This document shows, in pieces, positions 18,925 to 27,812 of a stretch of DNA of 64,000 bases. This DNA is from Maritimibacter harenae (lineage in GTDB: Bacteria > Pseudomonadota > Alphaproteobacteria > Rhodobacterales > Rhodobacteraceae), in NCBI RefSeq assembly GCF_009882975.1, contig NZ_WTUX01000011.1:623073-687072 (forward strand), read 5' to 3'. Position 1 is the stretch's first letter. Each line of letters begins with the position of its first letter. The position numbers and the translations under genes are program-made. The notes beneath the pieces are model-generated. The model had not been told where the DNA came from. It was given only the letters and a program-made list of their open reading frames with translations, and did not search any database.

Positions 18925-20033
18925 CCGCGCGTCGCAAGCGCCTCTTCCAAGACCCGGTGCACGACCGACAGGTCGACATCGTCGGCCACGAACGCCTCGC
19001 CGATGGCACGGGCGAGGATGAAGCGAAGGCGCCCCGCCTCCACCTTCTTGTCCTGCCCCATGAGATCGAGCAGCCCGTTCGCATCCGGCAGATCACCCGG
19101 AATGTCCGCAAGATCGCGCTTCATCCCCATCTTCGCCAAGTGTTCGCGCAGCCGAGACGGCGCTTCCTGCGACATGAGGCCGAGGCGCGCGGAGGTCTCG
19201 AAGGCCAGCGCACAGCCGATGGCCACGCCTTCACCGTGCAGGAGCCGGTCGGAATACCCCGTCGCCGCCTCCAGCGCGTGCCCGAAGGTATGGCCGAGGT
19301 TCAGAAGCGCCCGGTCCCCCTGCTCCGTCTCGTCAAGCGCGACGATGTCGGCCTTCATCTGCACCGACCGGCGCACGGCCTCGGTCCGAAGCGCCACGTC
19401 ACCGGCGGCGAGCGCCGGGCCGTTGTCCTCGAGCCATTCGAAGAAGGCGAGCGAACCAAGTCCACCGTATTTCACCACCTCGCCGTAGCCCGCGAGGAAA
19501 TCACGCGGCTTCAGCGTGCCCAGAACGTCGATGTCGGCCAGCACCAGGGACGGCTGGTGAAATGCGCCGACAAGGTTCTTGCCGTGGGGCGAGTTGATCC
19601 CGGTCTTGCCGCCCACCGAGCTGTCGACCTGCGCCAGAAGCGAGGTCGGCATCTGCACGAAGCGCACGCCCCGGCGCAGGATCGCGGCAGAAAAGCCCAC
19701 GAGATCGCCGATCACGCCGCCCCCCAGCGCCACGACGACGTCCTTGCGCTCGACTTTCTGCTCGAGCAGCCATTCGACGGTCTGCGTCAGATGGGCCCAG
19801 CTCTTCGTCGCCTCGCCGGGCGGCAGGATCAGCGCTTCGCTCTCGATCCCCGCCGCTTGGAGCGCGGTCTCCAGAGCCGCCAGGTGCAGGGCGGCCACGT
19901 TCTCTTCCGTGACGATGACGACCCGCGGCCGGTTCAGGAGCGGCGTGATCTCGTCGCCGGCCCGCGCCAGAAGCCCCGGCCCGATCCGCACGTCGTAGGA
20001 TCGCGTGCCAAGCTCGACATGAACGGTTTCCAT
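18921..20033 (-). CDS. aroB: 3-dehydroquinate synthase
   Basis: The second shikimate-pathway step: closes DAHP to 3-dehydroquinate with NAD+ and a divalent metal. The 370-residue product shows the NAD-binding PPGEATKSW, GGGVIGDLVGFSAAI, the substrate region SSVGGKTGINSPHGKNLVGAFHQP (split in the protein as SVGGKTGIN then KNLVGAF), and the metal ligand histidines in LNLGHTFGHALE and LLHGEGVAIG. GAGGAG lies 6 bases upstream of the ATG at 20033. One base separates it from the end of aroK, so the two form an aroK-aroB operon. Confidence 0.97.
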   Translation of the reverse strand: METVHVELGTRSYDVRIGPGLLARAGDEITPLLNRPRVVIVTEENVAALHLAALETALQAAGIESEALILPPGEATKSWAHLTQTVEWLLEQKVERKDVVVALGGGVIGDLVGFSAAILRRGVRFVQMPTSLLAQVDSSVGGKTGINSPHGKNLVGAFHQPSLVLADIDVLGTLKPRDFLAGYGEVVKYGGLGSLAFFEWLEDNGPALAAGDVALRTEAVRRSVQMKADIVALDETEQGDRALLNLGHTFGHALEAATGYSDRLLHGEGVAIGCALAFETSARLGLMSQEAPSRLREHLAKMGMKRDLADIPGDLPDANGLLDLMGQDKKVEAGRLRFILARAIGEAFVADDVDLSVVHRVLEEALATRG

Positions 20034-20034
20034 G

Positions 20035-20580
20035 TCACTCCTCCTCGAGAACATCGGGCCGGGTGAGAAGCACCCGGATCACGTGGTCGGTCATGGTCGC
20101 GATGGAATAGCCCGGGTCGGCATCGACCGCCAGATCGGCCAGCGCGTAGATCGGTTCGCGCGCCGCGTATATCTCGGCAAGCGTGCGTTTCGGGTCGGGC
20201 GTGCGCAGAAGCGGCCGCGTCGACTTGTGGCGCACGCGCTGCCACAGAAGCTCCAGGTCCGCGCGCAGCCAGACGGACACCCCGGCCTCGGAGATCGCGC
20301 GCCGGTTGCGTTCGGCCAGGAAGGCGCCGCCGCCCGTCGACAGGATCATCGGCCCGGTGGCCAGCAGACGGGCGATTACCTCGGCCTCCCGGTCCCGGAA
20401 GAACGCCTCCCCGTCCCGCGCGAACACCTCGGCGATGGACATGTTCGCCGCCGCCTCGATCTCGGCATCGGAGTCGAGGAAGGGCACACCCAGGCGCGCG
20501 GCGAGCGCGCGGCCCACGGCCGTCTTGCCGGCTCCCATCATGCCGATCACGGTCACCGGTTTATGCAGCCTGTAGGCCAA
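20035..20580 (-). CDS. aroK: Shikimate kinase
   Basis: Phosphorylates shikimate at the 3-hydroxyl using ATP. The Walker A loop is GMMGAGKTAVGRAL, the shikimate site is FLDSDAEIE, and GGGAFL and the LID region STRPLL are present. The start is uncertain. A TTG at 20580 gives 181 residues and the usual short stretch before the P-loop; the first ATG, at 20643, would add 21 atypical residues. Neither has a clear ribosome-binding site. It is cotranscribed with aroB and divergent from the small gene at 20721. Confidence 0.93.
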   Translation of the reverse strand: MAYRLHKPVTVIGMMGAGKTAVGRALAARLGVPFLDSDAEIEAAANMSIAEVFARDGEAFFRDREAEVIARLLATGPMILSTGGGAFLAERNRRAISEAGVSVWLRADLELLWQRVRHKSTRPLLRTPDPKRTLAEIYAAREPIYALADLAVDADPGYSIATMTDHVIRVLLTRPDVLEEE

Positions 20581-20720
20581 GATGCGCGAAGCCCCGCCGA
20601 ATGAATTGTAACCCCGCCTGCATGGCGTGATCTTGCCGAACATGCCATATAGAACTTGTGCGCGGTGCAAAACCCTGCGCACGAGCACAGGCGCGCGCAG
20701 GACAAGAAAGAGGGGGCAGG

Positions 20721-20858
20721 ATGCTCTGGAGGCTGGTGAAATTCGTCTTCGTGGTGGCGTTTCTCGGCGCGGTCGGCATTGCCGGCTACGCGCTCGTGGG
20801 TGACCTGACTCCGCCGCCTTCCGAGCATTCGATCTCGGTGACGCTGGATGACGGCTAA
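20721..20858 (+). CDS. Small single-span membrane protein (45 aa)
   Basis: An unrecognised short gene. After MLWRLVKFVF comes a hydrophobic helix (VVAFLGAVGIAGYALVG) and a short Pro-rich outside tail (LTPPPSEHS). AGGGGGCAGG directly precedes the ATG at 20721. Its 3' end overlaps the next gene by 11 bases, which suggests coupled translation with that large exported protein. Function unknown; it may anchor or stabilise its partner. Confidence 0.65.
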   Translation: MLWRLVKFVFVVAFLGAVGIAGYALVGDLTPPPSEHSISVTLDDG

Positions 20859-22401
20859 ACGCCTCGTCACGCTGGTCTTTCTCGCCTGGCCGGGACTGGC
20901 CGCGGCGCAGGACCCGGGCACGCCCATGTCGGCGATCAACTGGTTGTCCGACAGCCTGGCGGAGCCACCGGAAAGCACGCTCGGCCCGGTGGGCGAGGAG
21001 AACGCTTCGGACGGCGCCGAGATTTCCGAGGTGCTGGTCGAACCGCTCGACGACACCGAAGGGCCCCGGGCCGATGCGATCGGGCTCGTCCCCCCGCATG
21101 CGACCGGGCTGCCTGCCGATCTGTGGGGCGCATCCGACACGGCGACGCTCGCGCGCCGGATCACCGAAGAACGGCCCGACATGCTTCCGGCGCTGCAATC
21201 GCTCGTGAAGCAGATCCTGCTCGCCGAGCTGGACCCGCCCGAGGCCAGCGGTCCGGACGGTCAGCAGCTGTTCCTCGCCCGTGTCGACAAGCTGCTCGAC
21301 ATGGGCGCGGTGGAAGAGGCGCATGCGCTCCTCGACCTGGCCGGGGCCGCATCGCCCAAGATCGTGCGCCGCTGGTTCGACGCCGCCCTGCTTCTCGGGC
21401 AGGAGGACGCGGTCTGCGACGCGATGGAGAGTGCGCCGGACCTGTCGCCCACCTACCCCGCCCGGGTCTTCTGCCTCGCGCGCGGTGGCGACTGGGAAGG
21501 CGCCGTGATCGTGATGGCGAACGCGCTCGCGCTCGACGAGATCACGGAGAACGAGGATCGGCTGCTGTCGCGTTTCCTCGACCCCGACCTGTTCGAGGAC
21601 CGCCCGCCGCCCGAGCCCCCGCGCCCGCTCACGCCGCTCACCTTCCGGCTGTTCGAAGCGATCGGGGAACCGATCCCGACGAACGGCCTGCCCGCCGCCT
21701 TCGCGCAGGCCGACCTGCGTTCGAACATCGGCTGGAAGGCCCGGGTCGAGGCCGGTGAACGGCTGGCGCGTTACGGCGCGGTGACCGACAACCAGCTCGT
21801 TGGGCTCTACACGGAACGCGAACCGGCCGCCTCCGGCGGGGTCTGGAGCCGGGTGCGCGTGGTCCAGGCGCTCGACGCCGCGCTCGAAACGAACGACACC
21901 GAGACGCTCGCCACGCTGCTCCCCGATGTGTGGGCCGAGCTCATGGCGGCCGAGGTCGAGGTGCCGATTTCCCGCGTCTACGGCCCCGCGCTTGCCGGGC
22001 TGGAGATCGACGGCGAGGCCGGGCGGATCGCGTTCCACATGGGCCTTCTCTCCGAGCGCTACGAGATGACCGCGATGACCGGTGTCGCAGAGACGCCCGA
22101 GGACCGCTTCCTCGCGGGTGTCGCGCAGGGCAACGTGGCCGATCTCACGCCCCCGAGCGCCGAGGCGCGCGCGGTGGCCGACGGGTTCAACGCGACAGGC
22201 ATCCCGGCCCGCTTTGCCGACCTGGTCGAGGGCGACCGGCTGGGCGAGGCGATCCTGCGCGCCGTCACGCTTCTCACCAACGGCGCACGCGGCAACTACG
22301 ACGACGTGGCCGACGGGATCGCCCTGCTGCGGGCCGTCGGGCTCGAAGACGCGGCCCGGCGCACGGCGCTGGAATTCCTGATCCTGGAGCGGCGGGGATG
22401 A
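20848..22401 (+). CDS. Conserved exported protein of unknown function
   Basis: A 517-residue protein with a signal peptide (hydrophobic LVTLVFLAWPGLAAA, cleavage about residue 21). The mature part is acidic and mostly helical, with repeated Ala/Leu/Asp-rich helix pairs (for example DKLLDMGAVEEAHALLDLAG), which resembles tetratricopeptide or SEL1-like solenoids but without a clear consensus. I do not recognise a catalytic motif. It overlaps the 45-residue membrane protein upstream and shares ATGA with xerD downstream, so the three form one operon. It may act in the periplasm as a scaffold; this is a guess. Confidence 0.85.
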   Translation: MTAKRLVTLVFLAWPGLAAAQDPGTPMSAINWLSDSLAEPPESTLGPVGEENASDGAEISEVLVEPLDDTEGPRADAIGLVPPHATGLPADLWGASDTATLARRITEERPDMLPALQSLVKQILLAELDPPEASGPDGQQLFLARVDKLLDMGAVEEAHALLDLAGAASPKIVRRWFDAALLLGQEDAVCDAMESAPDLSPTYPARVFCLARGGDWEGAVIVMANALALDEITENEDRLLSRFLDPDLFEDRPPPEPPRPLTPLTFRLFEAIGEPIPTNGLPAAFAQADLRSNIGWKARVEAGERLARYGAVTDNQLVGLYTEREPAASGGVWSRVRVVQALDAALETNDTETLATLLPDVWAELMAAEVEVPISRVYGPALAGLEIDGEAGRIAFHMGLLSERYEMTAMTGVAETPEDRFLAGVAQGNVADLTPPSAEARAVADGFNATGIPARFADLVEGDRLGEAILRAVTLLTNGARGNYDDVADGIALLRAVGLEDAARRTALEFLILERRG

Positions 22402-23336
22402 GCGCGGCCGGTGCGGACCGCTGGATTTCCGCCTTTCTCGAGGCGCAGGCGGCCGAGCTCGACGCGGCGCAGAACACCCTTCTGGCCTATGGCCGGGACC
22501 TCAAGGATTTCGGGGCCTTCCTCGAGCGCAAGGGCAAGACCTTCGCGGGCGCCGACCGGGAGGCGATCGAAGCCTATCTCGTGGATTGCGAGGCGCAGGG
22601 CCTGGCGGTCTCCACGCGGGCCCGCCGCCTGTCGGCGATCAAGCAGATCTACCGCTTCGCCTTCGAGGAAGGCTGGCGCGACGACAACCCGTCCCTGCGC
22701 ATCAGCGGACCCGGCAAGTCCAAGCGCCTGCCCAAGACGCTGAGCGAGGCCGAGGTCGACGCGCTTCTGGCGGCCGCGCGACGGCACGGACGCACCGAAC
22801 AGGACCGCGCGCGCAACACCTGCCTCATGGAACTGCTCTATGCCACCGGCATGCGGGTGAGCGAACTCGTCTCGCTCCCCGTCTCCGCCGCGCGGGGCGA
22901 CCCCCGGATGTTGCTCGTCATGGGCAAGGGCGGGAAGGAGCGGATGGTGCCGCTGTCCACGCCGGCGCGCGCCGCGCTGGCCGATTGGCTGACCGCCCGC
23001 GACGCCGCCGAAGACACCGCGCGCGCCAAGGGCGCCCGGCCCTCGCGCTTCCTGTTTCCGTCGACGGGCAAGTCCGGGCACCTGACGCGGCACCGCTTTC
23101 ACGGGATGATCAAGGACATCGCGGTGGCCGCCGGCATCTCGCCCGACGCGGTGACGCCCCACCGGCTGCGTCACGCCTTCGCCACCCACCTTCTGGCGGG
23201 CGGCGCGGACCTGCGCGCGATCCAGACGCTCCTGGGGCATGCGGACGTGTCCACGACCGAGATCTACACGCATGTGCTGGACGAACGCCTGCGCGAACTG
23301 GTGCTGGAACATCACCCGCTGGCGGGCAAGTCGTAG
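22398..23336 (+). CDS. xerD: Site-specific tyrosine recombinase XerD
   Basis: Resolves chromosome dimers at dif with XerC and FtsK. The 312-residue product has an N-terminal SAM-like DNA-binding domain (about 5-95) and a C-terminal catalytic domain with the full set of residues: Arg153 in TGMRVSEL, a lysine in GKGGKERMVPL, His255 and Arg258 in PHRLRHAFATH, His281 in LLGHADVSTTE and nucleophile Tyr290 in IYTHV. It starts with an ATGA overlap with the gene before it. No integron or phage genes are near, so this is the housekeeping recombinase. Confidence 0.95.
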   Translation: MSAAGADRWISAFLEAQAAELDAAQNTLLAYGRDLKDFGAFLERKGKTFAGADREAIEAYLVDCEAQGLAVSTRARRLSAIKQIYRFAFEEGWRDDNPSLRISGPGKSKRLPKTLSEAEVDALLAAARRHGRTEQDRARNTCLMELLYATGMRVSELVSLPVSAARGDPRMLLVMGKGGKERMVPLSTPARAALADWLTARDAAEDTARAKGARPSRFLFPSTGKSGHLTRHRFHGMIKDIAVAAGISPDAVTPHRLRHAFATHLLAGGADLRAIQTLLGHADVSTTEIYTHVLDERLRELVLEHHPLAGKS

Positions 23337-23339
23337 CCC

Positions 23340-23789
23340 TCAGCCGTAGAGGTCGTGTGCGCGATCCTCGAACGCTTTCACGATCCGGTGCATCGCCTGG
23401 TTGAACACCGCCCCGATCAGGCTGCGCAGCATGGCGTTGCGGAATTCGAAGTCCACGAAGAACTCGACCTCGCAGCGCCCGTCCTCGAGGTCGGTGAACT
23501 GCCAGTAGCTCTTCATGTGGTGGAACGGCCCGTCGAGGTATTCCGTGTCGATCCGCTTCGTGGCGGGATCGAGCACGACGCGGCTGCCGAACCGTTCCCG
23601 GAAGACGCGGAACGAAATGACGAGATCCGCCTCCATCACCTCGGTCCCGTCGGGCTGCGGCGTGACCTTGCGCACGCGCGCGGCGGAGTTCCACGGCAGG
23701 AATTCGGGGTAGCGGCCGACGTCGGCGACGAGCGCATACATCTGGTCCGCCGTGTACGGCATCACCCGCTTGTCGCTATGTGTCGGCAT
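23340..23789 (-). CDS. COQ10/RatA-type SRPBCC (START-like) protein
   Basis: A 149-residue lipid-binding-fold protein. [23 protein letters not shown] and the later [19 protein letters not shown] are typical of the COQ10/RatA family. Family members bind ubiquinone and help it reach respiratory complexes; the name RatA comes from an E. coli toxin assignment and need not apply. The start at 23789 follows AAAGGGCGAC; an upstream in-frame ATG at 23828 overlaps the divergent promoter zone. It is convergent with xerD, three bases apart, and divergent from hpt. Confidence 0.9.
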   Translation of the reverse strand: MPTHSDKRVMPYTADQMYALVADVGRYPEFLPWNSAARVRKVTPQPDGTEVMEADLVISFRVFRERFGSRVVLDPATKRIDTEYLDGPFHHMKSYWQFTDLEDGRCEVEFFVDFEFRNAMLRSLIGAVFNQAMHRIVKAFEDRAHDLYG

Positions 23790-23859
23790 GTCGCCCTTTC
23801 GCCTCGTGACTCGGGGCGCAAATTCCATAAGGTGGGCCCGGGATGCAAGAGGGCGAGAG

Positions 23860-24408
23860 ATGACGCGGCCTTATGTCATAGACGAAATGATCTCGGCCAA
23901 GGCCATCGCGGCCCGAATCGAGGCACTGGCGAACGAAATCCAGGCGAAGTTCAAAGGCACCGACAAGCTCGTCGTGGTCGGGCTTCTGCGCGGGTCGTTC
24001 GTGTTCATCGCGGACCTCGTGCGCGAGCTCGACCTGCCGGTGGAGGTCGATTTCCTCGAAGCCTCCTCCTACGGCAATTCGACGGAATCGAGCCGGGAGG
24101 TGCGAATCCTCAAGGACCTGCGGGGTGAGATCGCCGGGCGCGACGTGCTGGTGGTCGAGGATATCGTCGACACCGGCCACACGCTCAAACACGTCACGTC
24201 GCTGCTCACCTCGCGCGAACCCAAGCGGCTGGCCTGCATCGCGCTGCTCGACAAACCGACACGGCGCGAAGTGGACGTGAAGGCGGACTGGACCGGGTTC
24301 GAGATCCCGGACGAGTTCGTCGTCGGCTATGGCATCGATTTCGCCCAGCGAAACCGCAATCTGCCCTTCATCGGCTCGGTCCGCTTCACCGACGACGCGC
24401 AGGGCTGA
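23860..24408 (+). CDS. hpt: Hypoxanthine phosphoribosyltransferase
   Basis: Salvages hypoxanthine and guanine to IMP and GMP with PRPP. The 182-residue type I phosphoribosyltransferase has the PRPP loop [14 protein letters not shown], an early GLLRGSFVF block and the hood region [18 protein letters not shown]. The start is the ATG at 23860 with AGAGGGCGAGAG just upstream; an ATG at 23752 lies in the opposite gene. It converges with the LysR gene, 3 bases away. Confidence 0.95.
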   Translation: MTRPYVIDEMISAKAIAARIEALANEIQAKFKGTDKLVVVGLLRGSFVFIADLVRELDLPVEVDFLEASSYGNSTESSREVRILKDLRGEIAGRDVLVVEDIVDTGHTLKHVTSLLTSREPKRLACIALLDKPTRREVDVKADWTGFEIPDEFVVGYGIDFAQRNRNLPFIGSVRFTDDAQG

Positions 24409-24411
24409 TCC

Positions 24412-25272
24412 TCAGATCGCGCCCAGGAGCCGCGGCGCTTCGCGTTCCAGGCCCGCGATGATCAGGTCGCGCACCGCGCGGATACGCGGCACCTCGGCCA
24501 GGTCCACGTGCGAGGCGACCCAGACATCGACCGCGCTGTCCGGGATCAGCCCGTCGATACGCACGAGCCGCGGATCGGGATCGCCCAGGATGCAGGGCAG
24601 GATCGCGCGCCCCTGCCCGGCCGCCGCCATTTCGCGCAGGACCGGGAAGGAATCGCTGCGCGACCCGATGGGCGCGTCGCCGGTGATCTCGGCGATCCGT
24701 TCGCCCAGCGTGGCCTGTGCGAGGCTTCCCGACAGGCCCAGCCAGCTGTCGTCACCGTCGGGCGCGGCATAGACCGACAGGCCCAGCTTTGCCGCCACCA
24801 CGCCGGTCAGCTCGGGCGGAAGCTTCGCGGAGGGCCGCACGGCGATGTCGGCGTCGAGGCGGGCAAGGTCGGCGTGCTGGTTCTGGGAGCTGAGCTCGAT
24901 CTCCAGCCCCTCGGCCTCGTGCTGCAACCCGGCGATGATCCCCGGCAGAACACCCAGGCAGAGGGTGTCGGTCGAGGTCACGCGCACGACACCGGCAAGC
25001 GGAGATCGCGCCGCCGTGATCGCCCGTTCGACCCCGAGTGCCGCCTCTTCCACGTCTCGCATCGCGTCGAGCACCCGGCGCCGGCGCGGCGCGATCCGGT
25101 ACCCCCGGGCGGTGCGGTCGAACACCGAAAGGCCCATGTTTTCCTCGAAGGCGTTGACCCGCCGGAGCACCGTCGCGTGGTTCACGCCCAGCTGGCGCGC
25201 CGCACCCGAGAGCGAGCCCCGGTCCGCAACGGCCAGGACGTAGCGCAGGTCATCCCAGTCCATCTGTTTCAT
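24412..25272 (-). CDS. LysR-family transcriptional regulator
   Basis: A 286-residue regulator. Residues about 5-65 are the winged helix (DDLRYVLAVADRGSLSGAARQLGVNHATVLRRV), followed by a co-inducer-binding domain with periplasmic-binding-protein fold. The start MKQMDW at 25272 is used; a second ATG at 25263 is possible. It is transcribed away from the cytochrome c' gene with 93 bases between start codons, a classic LysR layout, so it may control the two cytochrome genes. The effector is unknown. Confidence 0.92.
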   Translation of the reverse strand: MKQMDWDDLRYVLAVADRGSLSGAARQLGVNHATVLRRVNAFEENMGLSVFDRTARGYRIAPRRRRVLDAMRDVEEAALGVERAITAARSPLAGVVRVTSTDTLCLGVLPGIIAGLQHEAEGLEIELSSQNQHADLARLDADIAVRPSAKLPPELTGVVAAKLGLSVYAAPDGDDSWLGLSGSLAQATLGERIAEITGDAPIGSRSDSFPVLREMAAAGQGRAILPCILGDPDPRLVRIDGLIPDSAVDVWVASHVDLAEVPRIRAVRDLIIAGLEREAPRLLGAI

Positions 25273-25365
25273 TTTGCACAGAGCCTTTGCAATATTCCGG
25301 ACTTCATCTTGGTTTCTTAACAGATACCGTGGCTGCAACGAGCAATCCACAGGGAGACAGACGTG

Positions 25366-25839
25366 ATGAAGAAGATTCGCACCATGCTCATGGGACTTGC
25401 AGCGACCGGTGCGCTCGCAGGCAGCGCACTTGCGGAAAGCCACGGGGGCGAGTTGCCCATGTCGGTGAAGGCACGCCAGTCCACGATGACGCTCTACGCC
25501 TTCAACCTGGGCACGCTGGGTGCGATGGCGCAGGAGAAGATCCCCTACGACGCCGAGGCCGCCAGCGCCGCGGCCGCGAACCTCGCCGCCCTCACCTCGA
25601 TGAACCAGGGGCCCATGTGGGCGCCGGGCACCTCCACCGAGGACCTGGAGGGCACGCGCGCGCTGCCGGAGATCTGGACCGACATGGAAGGCGTGATCGA
25701 AAACGCGGTCGCGCTGAATGAGGCCGCCGCGGCGATGGAGGCGGCCGCGGGCGAAGGCCCCGACTCGCTCAAGGCGGCGATGGGCCCCCTTGGATCGGCC
25801 TGCGGGGACTGCCACAAGGCCTACAGGGAACCGGACTAA
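25366..25839 (+). CDS. Cytochrome c' family protein (periplasmic)
   Basis: A 157-residue exported four-helix cytochrome. The signal peptide ends ALAES at about residue 23. The single haem motif CGDCHKAYR is at the extreme C terminus, as in cytochromes c', which bind NO and CO. GGAG lies about 9 bases before ATG 25366; a GTG one codon upstream is less likely. A terminator follows at 25866-25891. It is divergent from a LysR gene and is followed by a di-haem cytochrome. Confidence 0.93.
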   Translation: MKKIRTMLMGLAATGALAGSALAESHGGELPMSVKARQSTMTLYAFNLGTLGAMAQEKIPYDAEAASAAAANLAALTSMNQGPMWAPGTSTEDLEGTRALPEIWTDMEGVIENAVALNEAAAAMEAAAGEGPDSLKAAMGPLGSACGDCHKAYREPD

Positions 25840-25865
25840 GCCCGCGCCAAGAGACGCGGAGAGAG

Positions 25866-25891
25866 AACCGGGGTGTCACCGCCCCGGTTTT
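25866..25891 (+). terminator. Intrinsic terminator of the cytochrome c' gene
   Basis: AACCGGGG (25866-25873) and CCCCGGTT (25882-25889) form an 8-bp stem, and TTTT follows. It lies 27 bases after the stop codon. The next cytochrome gene starts 39 bases further on and may need read-through or its own promoter. Confidence 0.8.
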
Positions 25892-25929
25892 GCTGTGTGT
25901 CGCGGACCTGTTGGACATAAGGGGTAACC

Positions 25930-26820
25930 ATGCGCTGGATCATCCGTCTCGCCGTTCTTGCCGTCATCGTCGTGGCCGCGGGCCTCTGGCTCACCCGGCC
26001 GCAAAGTGACGCGCCCGATGTGCTCGCCGGGCTCACGCCCGACCCGGTGCACGGCGAAACGGTCTTCGCGGCGGCCGGCTGCGCCTCCTGCCACATGGCG
26101 CCGGAGGCCGAGGACGACGCGAAGCTGGTGCTGGCGGGCGGGCAATCCTTCCCGTCGCCCTTCGGGACCTTCAAGGCGCCCAACATCTCCACCGACCCGG
26201 AGGCGGGCATCGGGGACTGGGCGGCGATCGACCTGTGGAACGCGCTGCATCACGGCACCTCGCCCGAGGGTCAGCATTACTATCCCGTCCTGCCATACGG
26301 GGCCTACATCCACATGGAGCCACAGGATGTCGTCGACCTGCACGCCTACATGCAGACGCTGCCTGCGGACCCGACGCCGTCGCAGGCGCATGAGGTGGCC
26401 TTCCCCTACAACCTGCGCGCCGGTGTGGGCGCGTGGAAGATGCTGTTTCACGATGAGGAATGGGTGATGGACGGCGACTTGTCGCCGGAGCTCGTGCGCG
26501 GGCGCATGCTGGTCGAAGGCATGGGCCACTGCGCCGAATGCCACACGCCGCGCAACGCGCTGGGCGGGCTCGAGACGGGCGCGGCCTGGCTCTCCGGCGC
26601 GCCGAACCCGGCCGGGCGCGGCAGCTTTCCGGACCTTACACCGCCCGAGATGTCATGGTCCGAGGACGAGTTGGTGGAGTACTTCACCTCCGGCTTCACG
26701 CCCGAATTCGACACCGCCGGCGGTCACATGGCGCTGGTGGTCGAAAACCTCGCCACTCTGCCCGAGGACGACCGCGCGGCCATCGCGGCGTACATCAAGG
26801 CACTGCCGATTTCCGAGTGA
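25930..26820 (+). CDS. Di-haem cytochrome c, membrane-anchored
   Basis: A 296-residue electron carrier. An N-terminal helix (IIRLAVLAVIVVAAGLWL) serves as membrane anchor or uncleaved signal. Two haem motifs are present: CASCHMAP (about residue 51) and CAECHTPRNALGG (about 200), with later methionines as likely axial ligands. The pattern resembles the cytochrome subunits of alcohol or aldehyde dehydrogenases, yet no dehydrogenase gene is next to it. It follows the cytochrome c' gene; the pair may move electrons to a terminal oxidase or detoxify NO. Confidence 0.9.
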   Translation: MRWIIRLAVLAVIVVAAGLWLTRPQSDAPDVLAGLTPDPVHGETVFAAAGCASCHMAPEAEDDAKLVLAGGQSFPSPFGTFKAPNISTDPEAGIGDWAAIDLWNALHHGTSPEGQHYYPVLPYGAYIHMEPQDVVDLHAYMQTLPADPTPSQAHEVAFPYNLRAGVGAWKMLFHDEEWVMDGDLSPELVRGRMLVEGMGHCAECHTPRNALGGLETGAAWLSGAPNPAGRGSFPDLTPPEMSWSEDELVEYFTSGFTPEFDTAGGHMALVVENLATLPEDDRAAIAAYIKALPISE

Positions 26821-27058
26821 TCGACAGATTGTTGCGCCAGGCGGCACAATGCGCCGCTTGGCGCCGTCCATTGCCGATGCAACAACGCACCGACACGTGA
26901 GCGCCGCATTGACGGGCTCTCGCCACGTCAGCGCCGTCGTATCGCCCGCACAAACCCGCCAACAGGCCCCTATTCCGTGCAATTTCCGCCTGTTTTCACC
27001 ATCAGGTTGTGTCTCAGGGTCCCGTTTGCCCTGAAAGCGATAGATGGTGTGAAATCAA

Positions 27059-27391
27059 ATGACCAATTTCCTGCGTTTCCTGCGATCCGAGGACGGCGCC
27101 GCGGTCGTTGACTGGATGATCCTGACCGCCGCGGCCACCAGCCTGTGCCTGACCACGTTCAGCGTGGTCTCGGGCGGTGCCACGTCCGTGGCGTCATCCA
27201 CGGCAAGCACCATCGAAAGCGTCGGTGAGCCCAGCGAAGAGGACGAAGACGACGCGGGCGACGACAGCGCCGATGCGGAGGAAGAAGCCTCCAACAAGCC
27301 CGGCAAGCGCGTGGGTCAGTCCGGGATCGAGCATGGCGCGGCCCGCGTGGGCGCCGGAAACTCCAACCGCTCCCGCTCCGCGCGGTTCTGA
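27059..27391 (+). CDS. Flp-pilin-like small membrane protein with acidic tail
   Basis: A 110-residue protein. The N terminus FLRSEDGAAVVDWMILTAA resembles the cleavage region of type IVb (Flp) pilins: after a Gly, the positions +5 and +6 are Asp and Trp, where Flp pilins have Glu and Tyr, and a hydrophobic helix follows. The rest is unlike a pilin: a strongly acidic stretch (EEDEDDAGDDSADAEEE) and then a basic tail (RSRSARF). No tad or cpa genes are in the window. No clear ribosome-binding site is seen, so the start is provisional. It could be a minor pseudopilin or only a membrane peptide. Confidence 0.6.
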   Translation: MTNFLRFLRSEDGAAVVDWMILTAAATSLCLTTFSVVSGGATSVASSTASTIESVGEPSEEDEDDAGDDSADAEEEASNKPGKRVGQSGIEHGAARVGAGNSNRSRSARF

Positions 27392-27395
27392 CCGA

Positions 27396-27812
27396 TCAGC
27401 GCGCCCCGCGCGCGATCGTGCCCTGCGCAGTGGCGCAGAGCTTTTCTTCGCCGTCCCTGATCACGAAGACATCCGACCGCACGACCGCCTGGCTCCGGCC
27501 GGAGCCGACCACCTCGGCCCGCGCGACCAGCGCATCGCCCGTGCCCGGACGTAGGAAGTTGATCTTGAACTCCTGGGTCACGGCCCCGTCGCCCATCATC
27601 GGACCCCCCGCGAACGCGAGCGCCATGTCCGCGAGCGACGAGATCACCCCGCCATGCGCCATCCCGAGATGCTGGGTGTGGCGCTCCTCAAGCGCCATGC
27701 GCAACTCCGAACGCCCGAGCGCGAGCGACAAGAGCTCGGCCCCGAGCATCTGGGAAAACGGCTGACGCGCGAGGATATCGCGCCCCATCGCCTCGACCTC
27801 GTCGTCCGTCAT
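27396..27812 (-). CDS. PaaI-like hot-dog thioesterase
   Basis: A 138-residue protein of the PaaI/YbgC-like thioesterase group. [21 protein letters not shown] carries the HGG-type active-site loop and the helix with the catalytic acidic residue; [19 protein letters not shown] is the following strand block. It probably hydrolyses an acyl- or aryl-CoA; the substrate is not known. Its ATG overlaps the lipA stop as ATGA, so the two are coupled. It converges with the pilin-like gene, 4 bases apart. Confidence 0.9.
   Translation of the reverse strand: MTDDEVEAMGRDILARQPFSQMLGAELLSLALGRSELRMALEERHTQHLGMAHGGVISSLADMALAFAGGPMMGDGAVTQEFKINFLRPGTGDALVARAEVVGSGRSQAVVRSDVFVIRDGEEKLCATAQGTIARGAR

Noticed and set aside
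20035-22038. A 667-codon minus-strand frame extending aroK
   Set aside because: Only the last 180 codons are shikimate kinase; the rest is antisense to the exported protein gene at 20848.
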